Origin: Micromonospora sp. MP36
Lineage (GTDB): Bacteria; Actinomycetota; Actinomycetes; Mycobacteriales; Micromonosporaceae
Assembly (NCBI RefSeq): GCF_008119785.1
Contig: NZ_VSFA01000010.1
Location: forward strand, 79,965-143,964
Direction: 5' to 3'
Length of the DNA: 64,000 nucleotides
In this document: piece after piece, positions 24,310 to 32,151 of the stretch
Position numbering within the stretch: position 1 is the stretch's first letter
How the letters are laid out: each line of letters begins with the position of its first letter
Made by a program: the position numbers and the translations under genes
Notes under the pieces: generated by a model
Databases searched by the model: none
What the model saw: only the letters and a program-made list of their open reading frames with translations
Told to the model about the DNA's origin: nothing

Positions 24310-26133
24310 GTGCCCGAGGACGACCCCGCGCTCGCCGCGGAGGAGGAGCTCACGCTGGCCCGGCTGGCGCTGGCCGACGGAGACCTCCCGCACGCCGCGG
24401 ACCACGTCGCCGCCGCCCTCGTCCGGGCCCCGACGCTGCCCGAGGTGCACGAGACCCTCGCCCGGGTGGCCGCGGCCAGCGGCGGCGACCTGGAACTCTT
24501 CCCCCTCGGGCACCACGCCTTCGTCGGCGCGGTGGTGGCCCGCGCCCACCTGCTCGCCGCCGCTGGGCGCCCCGCCGAGGGGCTCGACCTGCTGGCCGCC
24601 GCGACCGGCTACGCGCCCGGCGCCGACTGGGCCGGGGTGCCCTGGGTGACCGCCCCCGACCTGCCCGAACGGCTCGATCCCGAACGCGCCGCCCGGATCC
24701 TCATGCAGATCTGCGCGGCGGTGCCCGACCCGGCCCCCCGCCGCCTCCGCGACCCGCTGCGGCCGTACCTCGTGCTGGCCCGCAACGCGGTCACCGTGCA
24801 TCCCGGGCACGCGCTGCTGCTGGGCGCGGCGTCCGCGCTGGCCCGGCGCGTCGGCGAGGTCGCCCTCGCGGTCACCTGGGCCGCCCGAGGGGTACGCGCG
24901 GAGCCCACCAAACTCGGCGAGGTGTGGCTCGGGTACGCCTACCGCAGCGCCGGCCGGACCCGGGACGCGCTCGCGGCGCTCGGCCGGGCGGTCGCACTCG
25001 ACCCCGACGACCTCGCCGTGTACGCCGACATCGCCGGCACCCTGGCCGACAACGGCCGGCTCGACGAGGCGCTGGACTGGATCGACCGGGCGCTCACCCG
25101 GGACCCGACGTTCGACTGCGCGGTGCACACCGCGCACCGGCTGCGCTTCCAGCGCGACGGGGACGTCGCCCACCTGGTCGCCCTCGCCGACTTCGTCCGC
25201 GACCACCCCGACGACACCCACGAGCACGGCGACCTGGCCGAGTGCTGCCGCAGCCGCCCCTGGCTCGGTCAGGTGACCCCGGCCGGCGGGCCGGTGCTGG
25301 ACGCGCTGCGGCAGGCCCTCGCCGCCGAGGGCGCCGCCCGGGTCGCCGTACGCCTCGACGCGCTCGAACCGCCGAGCGCCATGCGGACCGCGGCGGCGGC
25401 CGCGCCGGGGCTGGACGTGGAGGTGGTCGCCGTCGTCGGCCCGGACCCGCGGGAACCCCGTCGGGCCACCACCTGCCAGCTCTGGCGCTACGAGGGGACG
25501 ATCGCCGCGCCCACCCTGCCCACCCCGTCGGCCGAGGCGGCGGAGCGGATCCGGCAGCTCGCCCACCCGGCCTGGCCGCACCCGCCGGCCGCGTACGACG
25601 CGGCGGTCGCACTGGCCACCCTGGACGTCGCCGACCTGCTCGGTCTGCTGGTGCATCCGCCCGAGCCGCCGGCCACCGCGCTGGGCCGGGTGCTCGCCGG
25701 TCAGGACCCGTCCCTCTGGGTACGCTGCGTGCAGGTCTGGGCCTGCCTCGGGCTGCTGCACCACCGCACCGACGAACCGTGGGCGGAGTCGACCCGCCGC
25801 CGGGTGCTGGTGGAGCTGGTCTGGGGGGTGGAGGACTGGATCACCGAGGCGGCGCTGTTCGCCCTGGTCACCGCCGCCTGGGTCGACCCCTCCGTACGCC
25901 CCGACGTGGCCGCCGTGGTGGCCGAGCGGATCGCCGACGTGGCGGCCGTGGCCCGCGAGCGGCGGGTGCCGATCGCCGCCTCGCTGGCCCACCTGGCGCT
26001 GGCCACCCCCGACCTGGACCCGGCCACCCGCGACCTGGCCCGCGAGCTGACCGCTGGCCCCGTCGACGCACCCCGCTCGGGTCTGTTCGGGCGCCTGTGG
26101 CACCGCCTCGCCGCCCTCTTCCGCCGCCCCTGA
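24310..26133 (+). CDS. Tetratricopeptide-repeat protein
   Basis: A 607-residue Ala/Leu-rich protein. The first half carries TPR-like helical pairs, for example AYRSAGRTRDALAALGRAVALDPDDLAVYADIAG at about residues 215-250 and AGTLADNGRLDEALDWIDRAL after it. The second half has a less regular helical domain without catalytic motifs. There is no signal peptide or membrane helix. The GTG at 24310 has GAGAGGA just upstream. It is a probable scaffold for protein interaction of unknown partner. It is followed by an intergenic repeat array. Confidence 0.75.
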   Translation: MPEDDPALAAEEELTLARLALADGDLPHAADHVAAALVRAPTLPEVHETLARVAAASGGDLELFPLGHHAFVGAVVARAHLLAAAGRPAEGLDLLAAATGYAPGADWAGVPWVTAPDLPERLDPERAARILMQICAAVPDPAPRRLRDPLRPYLVLARNAVTVHPGHALLLGAASALARRVGEVALAVTWAARGVRAEPTKLGEVWLGYAYRSAGRTRDALAALGRAVALDPDDLAVYADIAGTLADNGRLDEALDWIDRALTRDPTFDCAVHTAHRLRFQRDGDVAHLVALADFVRDHPDDTHEHGDLAECCRSRPWLGQVTPAGGPVLDALRQALAAEGAARVAVRLDALEPPSAMRTAAAAAPGLDVEVVAVVGPDPREPRRATTCQLWRYEGTIAAPTLPTPSAEAAERIRQLAHPAWPHPPAAYDAAVALATLDVADLLGLLVHPPEPPATALGRVLAGQDPSLWVRCVQVWACLGLLHHRTDEPWAESTRRRVLVELVWGVEDWITEAALFALVTAAWVDPSVRPDVAAVVAERIADVAAVARERRVPIAASLAHLALATPDLDPATRDLARELTAGPVDAPRSGLFGRLWHRLAALFRRP

Positions 26134-26200
26134 CCCGCGCCCCCGGGCAGCCCCGCCCCGCCCCGCCGCCCGGCCCGCCGCCCGGCCGGCTGGCCCTCGG

Positions 26201-26400
26201 CAAGATCCACACCGGATCGCCGACCTGGCGTGATCAACCCGCCCCGGATGCCCCCATTTCGCCGAGCCGGAGTGGATCAAGGCGACCTGTCCGCCACATC
26301 GCCGAACCGGCGCGATCAGCCCACTCTCGGCCGGGGAAACTCGAGTCGATCAAGCACGGCGCCCCCGCCACACCGCCGACCTGGAGTCGATCAAGCGGGG
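26201..26400. repeat. Degenerate ~40-bp tandem repeat array (intergenic, 26134-26483)
   Basis: Copies of a motif close to CGCCGACCTGGMGTSGATCAA start near 26219, 26258, 26295, 26338 and 26370, about 35-41 bp apart and diverged. The left end is CAAGATC at 26201. Single copies of related motifs lie at 7.6, 8.3 and about 32.08 kb. The rest of this 350-bp gap holds only the MFS terminator. No coding potential is seen. Confidence 0.7.
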
Positions 26401-26433
26401 CGACCGGGCCACGTCGGCAACGCGGAGACGCGG

Positions 26434-26474
26434 CGCGGCCACGCCGTACCCCGGGAAGGGTCGGCGTGGCCGCG
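26434..26474 (-). terminator. Terminator hairpin after the MFS gene
   Basis: A perfect 13-bp GC stem (26434-26446 with 26462-26474) with a 15-nt loop lies immediately 3' of the exporter gene. There is no T tract. Confidence 0.65.
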
Positions 26475-26483
26475 GAGCGTGCG

Positions 26484-28073
26484 TCAGGCGACGGGGGCCT
26501 TGCCGAGGGCGGCCTCGGCCTCGCCCTCGGGGGTCGCGGCCGGGCGCGCGTCGTTCGACGAGCGGAGCGGGACCTCCTTGATGAACCAGGCGAGCACCGG
26601 CACCGCGACGGTGATGAACACCGCCCAGAAGAAGACGTGCGAGATGGCGTCGGAGAGCGTGCCGAGGACGAGCTCCCGCATCGGTCCGGTGAGCTGCTTC
26701 AGCTTCTCCAGGTCCATGGCACCGCCCTCGCCACCCTGCCCGCCGGCGAACGCGGGACCGGCGGCCGAGTCGGCGAGCCGGTTCGCGAAGATCGCGCCGA
26801 ACAGCGCGACGCCGAACGAACCGCCGATCGAGCGGAAGAAGGTGGCCGCCCCGCTCGCCGCGCCCAGGTCCTTCTGCTCCACGCTGTTCTGCGCGATCAG
26901 CATCGTGGTCTGCATGAGGAAGCCCATGCCGACGCCGAGCACGATCATGTAGAGCGAGGACTCGACCTTGCTGGTGCCGAGGTCGAGCAGGGTCAGCAGG
27001 CCCATGCCGGCGGCCATCACGACGCCGCCGACGATCGGGAAGGCGCGGTAGCGACCGGTCTTGGTGATGACCCGGCCGACCACCAGCGAGACCACGAGCA
27101 TCCCGAACATCAGCGGGAGCAGCAGCAGGCCGCTGTTGGTGGCCGAGGCGCCCTGCACGGTCTGCTGGTAGAGCGGCAGGAAGTTCATCGAGCCGAACAT
27201 CGCGAAGCCGAGCAGGAAGCCGATCACCGAGATGAGGGCGAAGTTCCGGTTGGCGAAGAGCCCGAGCGGCAGGATCGGCTCGGGCGCTCGCCGCTCGACG
27301 AGGCCGAAGGCCGCCAGGGTCACCGCGGCGAGGGCGGCGAGGCCGAGGATCTGCGGGGACACCCAGTCGTACTCGTTGCCGCCCCAGGTGGTGACCAGGA
27401 CGATCGCGGTGATGCCGACGGAGAGCAGCGCGGCGCCCAGCCAGTCGATCTTGTGTTCGGTGCGGTACTTCGGCAGGTGCATGGTGGTGGCCAGCACCAG
27501 CAGCGCGACGCCGCCGAGCGGCAGGTTGACGTAGAACGCCCAGCGCCAGGAGAGGTGGTCGGTGATGAAGCCGCCGACCAACGGGCCGGCCACCATGGCG
27601 ACGGCCATGATGGCGGCGATCATGCCCTGGTAACGGCCCCGCTCGCGGGGCGGCACCAGGTCACCGATGATCGCCATTACGCCGACCATCAGGCCACCGG
27701 CGCCGAGACCCTGGACGGCCCGGAACGCGATCAGCTCGATCATGCCGTCGTTGACGCCGCCCAGCAGGCTCGAGCCGGACATGCCGCACAGCGCCGAGCC
27801 GACCAGGAAGATGACCACCGAGGTCAGGAAGACGGCCTTGCGGCCGTAGAGGTCGCCGAGCTTGCCCCAGATCGGGGTGGAGACCGTGGTGCCCAGCACG
27901 TACGCGGTGACCACCCAGGTGAAGTGGTCGGCCCCGCCGAACTCGAAGACGATCCGCGGCAGCGCGGTGCTGACGATCATGTTGTCGAGCATCGCGAGCA
28001 TCATCGCGATCATCAGGCCGAACAGCACGACCCGGACATTGGGTCGCGCGACCGCCTGGGCTGGTTGACTCAT
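26484..28073 (-). CDS. MFS transporter, DHA2 (EmrB/QacA-like) drug exporter
   Basis: A 529-residue 14-helix major facilitator. MLDNMIVSTALPRI in helix 1 holds the D1-type motif of drug:proton antiporters. WGKLGDLYGRKAVFL is motif A, GPLVGGFITDHLSWRWAFYVNLP is the antiporter motif C region, and AFRAVQGLGAGG is motif B. The ATG at 28073 gives a normal short cytoplasmic N-terminus; the extra open frame upstream crosses the promoter. It is divergent from a TetR gene at 28188, so export is probably induced by a ligand of that repressor. Confidence 0.93.
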   Translation of the reverse strand: MSQPAQAVARPNVRVVLFGLMIAMMLAMLDNMIVSTALPRIVFEFGGADHFTWVVTAYVLGTTVSTPIWGKLGDLYGRKAVFLTSVVIFLVGSALCGMSGSSLLGGVNDGMIELIAFRAVQGLGAGGLMVGVMAIIGDLVPPRERGRYQGMIAAIMAVAMVAGPLVGGFITDHLSWRWAFYVNLPLGGVALLVLATTMHLPKYRTEHKIDWLGAALLSVGITAIVLVTTWGGNEYDWVSPQILGLAALAAVTLAAFGLVERRAPEPILPLGLFANRNFALISVIGFLLGFAMFGSMNFLPLYQQTVQGASATNSGLLLLPLMFGMLVVSLVVGRVITKTGRYRAFPIVGGVVMAAGMGLLTLLDLGTSKVESSLYMIVLGVGMGFLMQTTMLIAQNSVEQKDLGAASGAATFFRSIGGSFGVALFGAIFANRLADSAAGPAFAGGQGGEGGAMDLEKLKQLTGPMRELVLGTLSDAISHVFFWAVFITVAVPVLAWFIKEVPLRSSNDARPAATPEGEAEAALGKAPVA

Positions 28074-28102
28074 GGGTAAGCTCCCCCGAAGATTTGTGAC
28101 CG

Positions 28103-28169
28103 ACTTACTTGCCGCCCGGCTGGTTACCTTACTAGCCGCACGGTAAGTTGGTGGTCGGAAAACCGTCAA
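28103..28169. promoter_or_regulatory. Divergent MFS/TetR promoter with operator-like repeats
   Basis: ACTTAC (28103-28108) faces GTAAGT (28143-28148), and an inner pair CTTAC/GTAAG (28128-28132, 28143-28147) gives a 20-bp symmetric site. On the minus strand TTGACG (28164-28169) could be the MFS -35, with TACCGT 18 bp further. These overlap, as expected for TetR repression. Confidence 0.5.
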
Positions 28170-28187
28170 GCGAGATAGGTGGTAAGG

Positions 28188-28757
28188 GTGAGGGAGAGCA
28201 CAGGCGGCACGCGGGAACGCATCCAGGCCGTCGCGCTGGAGCTCTTCACCGAGCAGGGGTACGAGAAGACCTCGCTACGGGAGATCGCCGAGCGGCTGGG
28301 CGTGACCAAGGCCGCACTCTACTACCACTTCAAGAGCAAGGACGAGATCGTCAACAGCTTCGTCGAGGACCGGCTGCGCCGGATGGACGAGCTGATCGAG
28401 TGGGCGCAAACCCAGCCCGCCACCCTGGCCACCCGCCGTGCGCTCATCGCCAAGTACGCGGACACCATGTTCAGCAGCGAACTGCCGTCGGTGATGCGGT
28501 TCTTCGAGCAGAACCAGACCGTGCTGAAGAGCCTCAGCGCCGGGATGCAGATGCGGGACCGGATGCTGCGGCTGGCCAACGAGCTGTGCCGGGGCGACGA
28601 ATCGCCGCAGGCCCAGCTCCGCGCCGCGCTGACCCTGTTCGCCGTGCACACCAGCTGGTTCGCGATCCGCGCCCCGCACATCACCGAGGACGAGCGCAAG
28701 AAGATCGCCCTGGACGTGGCCGACGAGCTGCTGGCGAAGATCGCCGACGCCGGCTGA
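28188..28757 (+). CDS. TetR/AcrR family transcriptional regulator
   Basis: A 189-residue TetR repressor. The DNA-binding domain spans residues 9-55, with TRERIQAVALELFTEQGYEKTSLREIAERLGVTKAALYYHFKSKDEI in the classic order, including the LYYHF-KSK turn. The remaining helices form the ligand-binding domain. GTG 28188 is used; GTG 28179 is in frame. The position, 114 bp from a divergent DHA2 exporter, strongly suggests local control of the exporter and itself. Confidence 0.92.
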   Translation: MRESTGGTRERIQAVALELFTEQGYEKTSLREIAERLGVTKAALYYHFKSKDEIVNSFVEDRLRRMDELIEWAQTQPATLATRRALIAKYADTMFSSELPSVMRFFEQNQTVLKSLSAGMQMRDRMLRLANELCRGDESPQAQLRAALTLFAVHTSWFAIRAPHITEDERKKIALDVADELLAKIADAG

Positions 28758-28809
28758 CCGGACGGGTGGCCGCCGTGCCTTCCGGGGCGCCTCGGCGGCG
28801 GCCTCCGGG

Positions 28810-29322
28810 TCAGCCGCGCGGGGGCAGCTCCAGGCGCAGGCCCAGCAGCTCGACGCCGGGCAGCGGCGACCAGTCCTTCTCCGGCACCCGGACGAACCCG
28901 AGCCGCTCGTAGAGCCGGTGCGCGGTTGCGGCCATGCCGGCGCGTACGCAGATCACCAGGGCGGTGCAGCCGAGGTCGGTGGCCCGCGCCACGCAGGCCC
29001 GGACCAGGGCCACGCCGGCGCCCCGGCCCTGCGCGGCCGGGTCGACCGCGAGCATCCGGAACTCGGCCTCGCCGGGACCGGAGAGTTCGGCGTACGGGGA
29101 GCCGGGCAGCACGAACGTCACCGAACCGAGCGCCTCGCCGGTGGCCTCGTCGACGGCGAGCAGCACCTCGCCAGTCTCCGCCCGGGTGGCCACGTCGGCG
29201 AGCACCACGCCGTAGCCGTGCTCGCCCTTGAGCTGGCCGTCCGCCTCGTAGGCGGCGACCGTCAGGCGCGCCACCGCCGGGTATTCGGCCGGCTCCGCCC
29301 GGCGGACCAGGACGCCGCTCAA
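28810..29322 (-). CDS. GNAT family N-acetyltransferase
   Basis: A 170-residue acetyltransferase. FRMLAVDPAAQGRGAGVALVRAC is the acetyl-CoA-binding motif A at about residues 88-110, and HRLYERLGFVRVPEKDWSP is the C-terminal motif B with its conserved tyrosine. The start is TTG 29322, which overlaps the TGA of the upstream biotinyl-carrier gene, so translation is coupled. In relatives this gene sits beside the carrier protein and the sigR locus. The substrate is unknown. Confidence 0.87.
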   Translation of the reverse strand: MSGVLVRRAEPAEYPAVARLTVAAYEADGQLKGEHGYGVVLADVATRAETGEVLLAVDEATGEALGSVTFVLPGSPYAELSGPGEAEFRMLAVDPAAQGRGAGVALVRACVARATDLGCTALVICVRAGMAATAHRLYERLGFVRVPEKDWSPLPGVELLGLRLELPPRG

Positions 29323-29534
29323 CCGATCACCGCGATCAGGTCGCCGTCCTGCACGACGTCACCCTCGTTGACCGCGATCTGCTGCACGACGCCGTCGGAC
29401 TCGGCGACCACCGGGATCTCCATCTTCATCGACTCCAGGATCACCAGCGTGTCCCCTTCGGACACGGTGTCCCCGGCCGACGCGACGACCTTCCAGACGT
29501 TCGCCACCATCTCGGCGCGGATCTCCTCGGCCAT
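29319..29534 (-). CDS. Biotin/lipoyl attachment domain protein (TB7.3-like)
   Basis: A 71-residue single biotinyl/lipoyl domain. The attachment motif is LESMKMEIPV, with the modified lysine in MKM, the biotin rather than lipoate pattern. EGDTLVILE and NEGDVVQDGDLIAVIG complete the barrel. The ATG at 29534 gives the family length; M. tuberculosis TB7.3 (Rv3221c) is the same size and occupies the same place beside the sigH/rshA locus. It may serve as a free biotin carrier, but no carboxylase partner is nearby. Confidence 0.92.
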   Translation of the reverse strand: MAEEIRAEMVANVWKVVASAGDTVSEGDTLVILESMKMEIPVVAESDGVVQQIAVNEGDVVQDGDLIAVIG

Positions 29535-29751
29535 CTCCGGGCCCTCCCTCTCCACCGCTGTTCTGCGAACGGTATCCAATCATGACCCGGCCCCGGATCG
29601 GGGCGGCGTGCCCGGGCCGCCCCCTCCAGACCCGCGCGACCGCCGACGGCACTAGCATCAGCGGGTCGGTCTCCGGCGCCCGGAGCACCGGCACGACGAC
29701 CTCCGCCGCGCTCGCCGCGGCCGGACCGTGACCAGCACAAGGAGGCAGAGC

Positions 29752-29826
29752 ATGGCGAAGAAGGCCCGCAAGAAGAAGGCCCGCAAGAAGAGCGGCGCGA
29801 ACCACGGCAAGCGCCCCAACTCCTGA
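29752..29826 (+). CDS. 50S ribosomal protein bL37
   Basis: A 24-residue highly basic peptide, MAKKARKKKARKKSGANHG then KRPNS. The C-terminal ANHGKRPNS pattern matches my memory of bL37, a small subunit-specific protein found in mycobacterial 50S ribosomes near the peptidyl-transferase centre. A very strong ribosome-binding site (AAGGAGG) precedes the ATG, and a perfect hairpin follows. Most gene callers miss it because of its length. In relatives it lies next to the biotinyl-carrier gene, as here. Confidence 0.88.
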   Translation: MAKKARKKKARKKSGANHGKRPNS

Positions 29827-29880
29827 TCGTCGGCGTACGCCGGATCAGCGACGTACCGGCCGTGGTGGCCGGACACAGCG

Positions 29881-29910
29881 GTGGCCCGGGTCCGTTCGGA
29901 CCCGGGCCAC
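29881..29910. terminator. Bidirectional terminator between bL37 and rsrA
   Basis: A perfect 14-bp stem, 29881-29894 with 29897-29910, has a minimal loop. It lies between convergent genes and can serve both. Confidence 0.75.
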
Positions 29911-29937
29911 CGATGTCTTCAACTCGTCGCGCGATGC

Positions 29938-30225
29938 TCAGTCGGCGAGCTCGCGGGACTCGGTGGTCTCGAAGACCACCAGCTCGGTCAGGCGGGCCCG
30001 CAGCCGCTCGCGCAGCTGATCCGGCGCGGTCTCGTTGCCGCAGCAGCGGGCGACCAGCGCCTTCACCTCCTGCTCGATGCCGTACTCGCGCAGGCACGGC
30101 CCGCACTCGTCGAGGTGGGTCCGGATCAGGACGCGCCGCTCCTCGGCACACTCCAGGTCCAGGTAGAGGTAGACCTCCGCGAGCACTTCGCGGCAGTCCG
30201 TCTCATGCGGCTCTCCACAGCTCAC
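29938..30225 (-). CDS. rsrA: Zinc-binding anti-sigma factor RsrA
   Basis: A 95-residue ZAS-family redox switch. It starts SCGEPHETDC, as I recall for Streptomyces RsrA, and the core zinc motif is HLDECGPCL (H-x3-C-x2-C). A later CC pair (RCCGNE) is also conserved. Thiols bind zinc and hold sigma-R; disulfide stress releases it. GTG 30225 is preferred over GTG 30231 because GGGAGG is then 7 bp upstream and the protein begins as in Streptomyces. The sigR stop lies 3 bp before this start, so the pair is co-transcribed. Confidence 0.95.
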   Translation of the reverse strand: MSCGEPHETDCREVLAEVYLYLDLECAEERRVLIRTHLDECGPCLREYGIEQEVKALVARCCGNETAPDQLRERLRARLTELVVFETTESRELAD

Positions 30226-30227
30226 GG

Positions 30228-31037
30228 TCACACCTCCCGGCCGGCAGCGGCGGTCGAACCCTTCGACGGCGCGGCGGTGAACCCCCGCTCCGCCGCGTAC
30301 TGCTCGAGCAGCTTGCGCAGATTACGTCGGCCGCGGTGCAGCCGCGACATCACGGTGCCGATCGGAGTGCCCATGATGTCGGCGACCTCCTTGTAGGAGA
30401 AGCCCTCGACGTCGGTCAGGTAGACCGCCAGGCGGAACTCCTCCGGCAACTGCTGGAGGGCCTCCTTGACGTCGCTGTCCGGCAGCCGGTCGAGCGCCTC
30501 GGTCTCGGCCGAGCGCAGCCCGCTGGACGTGTGCGACTCCGCCTCGGCGAGCTGCCAGTCGGTGATCTCGTCCGTGGGCGCCTGGACCGGCTGGCGCTGC
30601 CGCTTCCGGTAGGAGTTGATGTAGGTGTTGGTCAGGATCCGGTAGAGCCAGGCCTTCAGATTGGTGCCCTGCTCGAACTGGTGGAAGGCGGCGTACGCCT
30701 TCAGGTATGTCTCCTGGACCAGATCCTCGGCATCCGCCGGGTTGCGCGTCATCCGCAGCCCGGCAGCGTAGAGCTGATCGACGAAGGGCATCGCGTCCCG
30801 CTCGAAGCGGGCCCTGCGCTCGTCCGTCTTCTCGGTCGTCAACCGCACATCCCCTCGCGTCGGATGCTTCCCCGCCGAGGATACGCGTACGGACCTGCCC
30901 ACAGATTCACTTCCGGCCGGTGTGCTGCCACTCACCATCGCCGGCACCTCCGCGGGCCACTCCGGCGCGTCGAGCAGCTGTCTGAGCTGCCGCGCGTCCT
31001 GTTCGTCCCGCTCCCGGCTCCGCGTCTCGGTCGGCAC
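30228..31037 (-). CDS. sigR: Thiol-stress sigma factor SigR (long isoform start)
   Basis: 269 residues from GTG 31037, or about 206 from the in-frame GTG 30848. Region 2 contains [20 protein letters not shown] and [20 protein letters not shown]; region 4 contains [30 protein letters not shown] and [15 protein letters not shown]. The short form matches Streptomyces sigma-R in length. The extension resembles the unstable sigma-R' isoform: the GTG has GAGGGGGG 6 bp upstream, and a sigma-R-type promoter lies just beyond. ATG 30938 is another in-frame candidate. It is paired with RsrA. Confidence 0.95.
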   Translation of the reverse strand: MPTETRSRERDEQDARQLRQLLDAPEWPAEVPAMVSGSTPAGSESVGRSVRVSSAGKHPTRGDVRLTTEKTDERRARFERDAMPFVDQLYAAGLRMTRNPADAEDLVQETYLKAYAAFHQFEQGTNLKAWLYRILTNTYINSYRKRQRQPVQAPTDEITDWQLAEAESHTSSGLRSAETEALDRLPDSDVKEALQQLPEEFRLAVYLTDVEGFSYKEVADIMGTPIGTVMSRLHRGRRNLRKLLEQYAAERGFTAAPSKGSTAAAGREV

Positions 31038-31077
31038 CGGTCACCCCCCTCGGCTGGAAATGGCGTCCGGGGGTAGT

Positions 31078-31104
31078 AACGCGCAGCGTGGGCCGGTGCA
31101 TTCC
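31078..31104 (-). promoter_or_regulatory. Sigma-R-type autoregulatory promoter of sigR
   Basis: On the minus strand, GGAAT (31100-31104) is followed by exactly 19 bp and GTT (31078-31080), the consensus I know for sigma-R (GGAAT-N18/19-GTT). Transcription would start near 31070, about 30 nt before the long-isoform GTG. Confidence 0.8.
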
Positions 31105-31344
31105 GCCACCACCCGCCGTTCCTGGTCCCGGCCTCGGCCGCGACCGACGCTGGGACCAGGAAGGGCCTGGGAGGATGGCCTCGGACGCCCAAAACGGACG
31201 TCCGACACCATCCGATGCAACGACCCGCCGCCACCGACGGTCACGCCCTCGCAAGATCGCGACCGCCACGGGAAGTGGTGCCGCAACCGGACGGGCGGCC
31301 GCTCCGTCCTGGATCTTGTCCGGTGAGCTGGCCGGGTGCCGGGG

Positions 31345-31962
31345 TCAGGCGGGTGCCCAGCCCCGGCCGTGCAGCCAGGCGCGGACCACCGCGGCGGTGG
31401 CCGCCGGGTCGACGCGCAGGTCGTGCCGCTCCCCCGGGCGGACCACCACCTCGACGCCGGGCGCCGCGTCGGGCACGCCGAACGGGTCCCGGTCGCCGTT
31501 GACCACCAGGGTGGGCAGGCCGGTCCGCAGTTCGCCGGCGCGCGAGCGCTCCGGACGCCCCGGCGGATGCAGCGGAAACGCCAGCGCGACGATCCCGGCC
31601 GCGTCGACGGCAGCGGCCGTGCGGCAGGCGACCCGGGCGCCGCTGGATCGGCCGCCAACCACCCAGCGGGAGACGTCGGGATGGCGGGCCCGGAGGGCGG
31701 CCAGCACCGCCGTCCACGCCTCGTCCAGGTGGCCGGCGGGGGCCGGAGCGCGCCGCCCGGCGACCCGGTAGGGCTGGGTCACCCGGACCACGCCCACCCC
31801 GGCCCCGGTCACCGCGTCGCGGACCGCGACCAGGTCCGGGGCGTCCACGTCGCCCCCGGCGCCGTGCCCGAGCACCAGCAGGGTGTCCACCGGGCCGGCC
31901 GGCAGGTCGGTGTCGGCCCGGGCCGGCCCGCGGGGCGTCTCGATCTCGTCGCTGTGCCGCAC
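31345..31962 (-). CDS. Alpha/beta-hydrolase-fold protein (dienelactone-hydrolase-like)
   Basis: A 205-residue hydrolase. TLLVLGHGAGG is the oxyanion-hole segment, VVGGRSSGARVAC carries the nucleophile serine (G-R-S-S-G), and TLVVNGDRDPFGVPD has the acid. The histidine is in RPGERHDLRV. This compact domain resembles predicted hydrolases of the KANL3/Tex30 group. GTG 31962 is the preferred start. The 240-bp gap to the sigR promoter has only short inverted repeats (CAAGATC/GATCTTG at 31252-31318). Confidence 0.8.
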   Translation of the reverse strand: MRHSDEIETPRGPARADTDLPAGPVDTLLVLGHGAGGDVDAPDLVAVRDAVTGAGVGVVRVTQPYRVAGRRAPAPAGHLDEAWTAVLAALRARHPDVSRWVVGGRSSGARVACRTAAAVDAAGIVALAFPLHPPGRPERSRAGELRTGLPTLVVNGDRDPFGVPDAAPGVEVVVRPGERHDLRVDPAATAAVVRAWLHGRGWAPA

Positions 31963-32073
31963 CCGCCCATTCTCGCCGTGGCCCGCCCCGCCCGCCTCGA
32001 CCGGCACGTTCTTCGCGGTCTCCGTCCGACACAAGCAAGATCGACGAACTGGTTGTCACCACACGCCGGGATA

Positions 32074-32090
32074 CCGCCACATCGGCGGCC
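32074..32090. repeat. Isolated degenerate intergenic repeat copy
   Basis: CCGCCACATCGGCGGCC at 32074-32090 follows GATCGACGAACTGG at 32039. This matches the CGCCACATCGCCGACC core of the family at 7.6, 8.3 and 26.2 kb, diverged in the second half. Confidence 0.45.
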
Positions 32091-32109
32091 CTGCGCGCGC
32101 CAACGCCGT

Positions 32110-32138
32110 CGCCCGCGTCCCCGGCGGGGACGCGGGCG
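32110..32138 (-). terminator. Terminator after the second whiB gene
   Basis: A perfect 13-bp GC stem (32110-32122 with 32126-32138) with a 3-nt loop lies just downstream of the minus-strand whiB stop at 32152. Confidence 0.65.
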
Positions 32139-32151
32139 GCGGCGCACGGCA

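Noticed and set aside
26201..26400. CRISPR array
   Set aside because: The repeats are diverged, the spacing is short and irregular, there are no unique spacers of constant length, and no cas genes are near.
24285..28079. 1264-codon open frame crossing the TPR gene and the MFS antisense
   Set aside because: It runs through two unrelated real genes and the repeat array. No homology; a composition artefact.
31252..31318. Attachment site or mobile-element end (CAAGATC...GATCTTG)
   Set aside because: Seven-base arms only, with no integrase, tRNA or target duplication nearby; more likely a random or repeat-family inverted pair.
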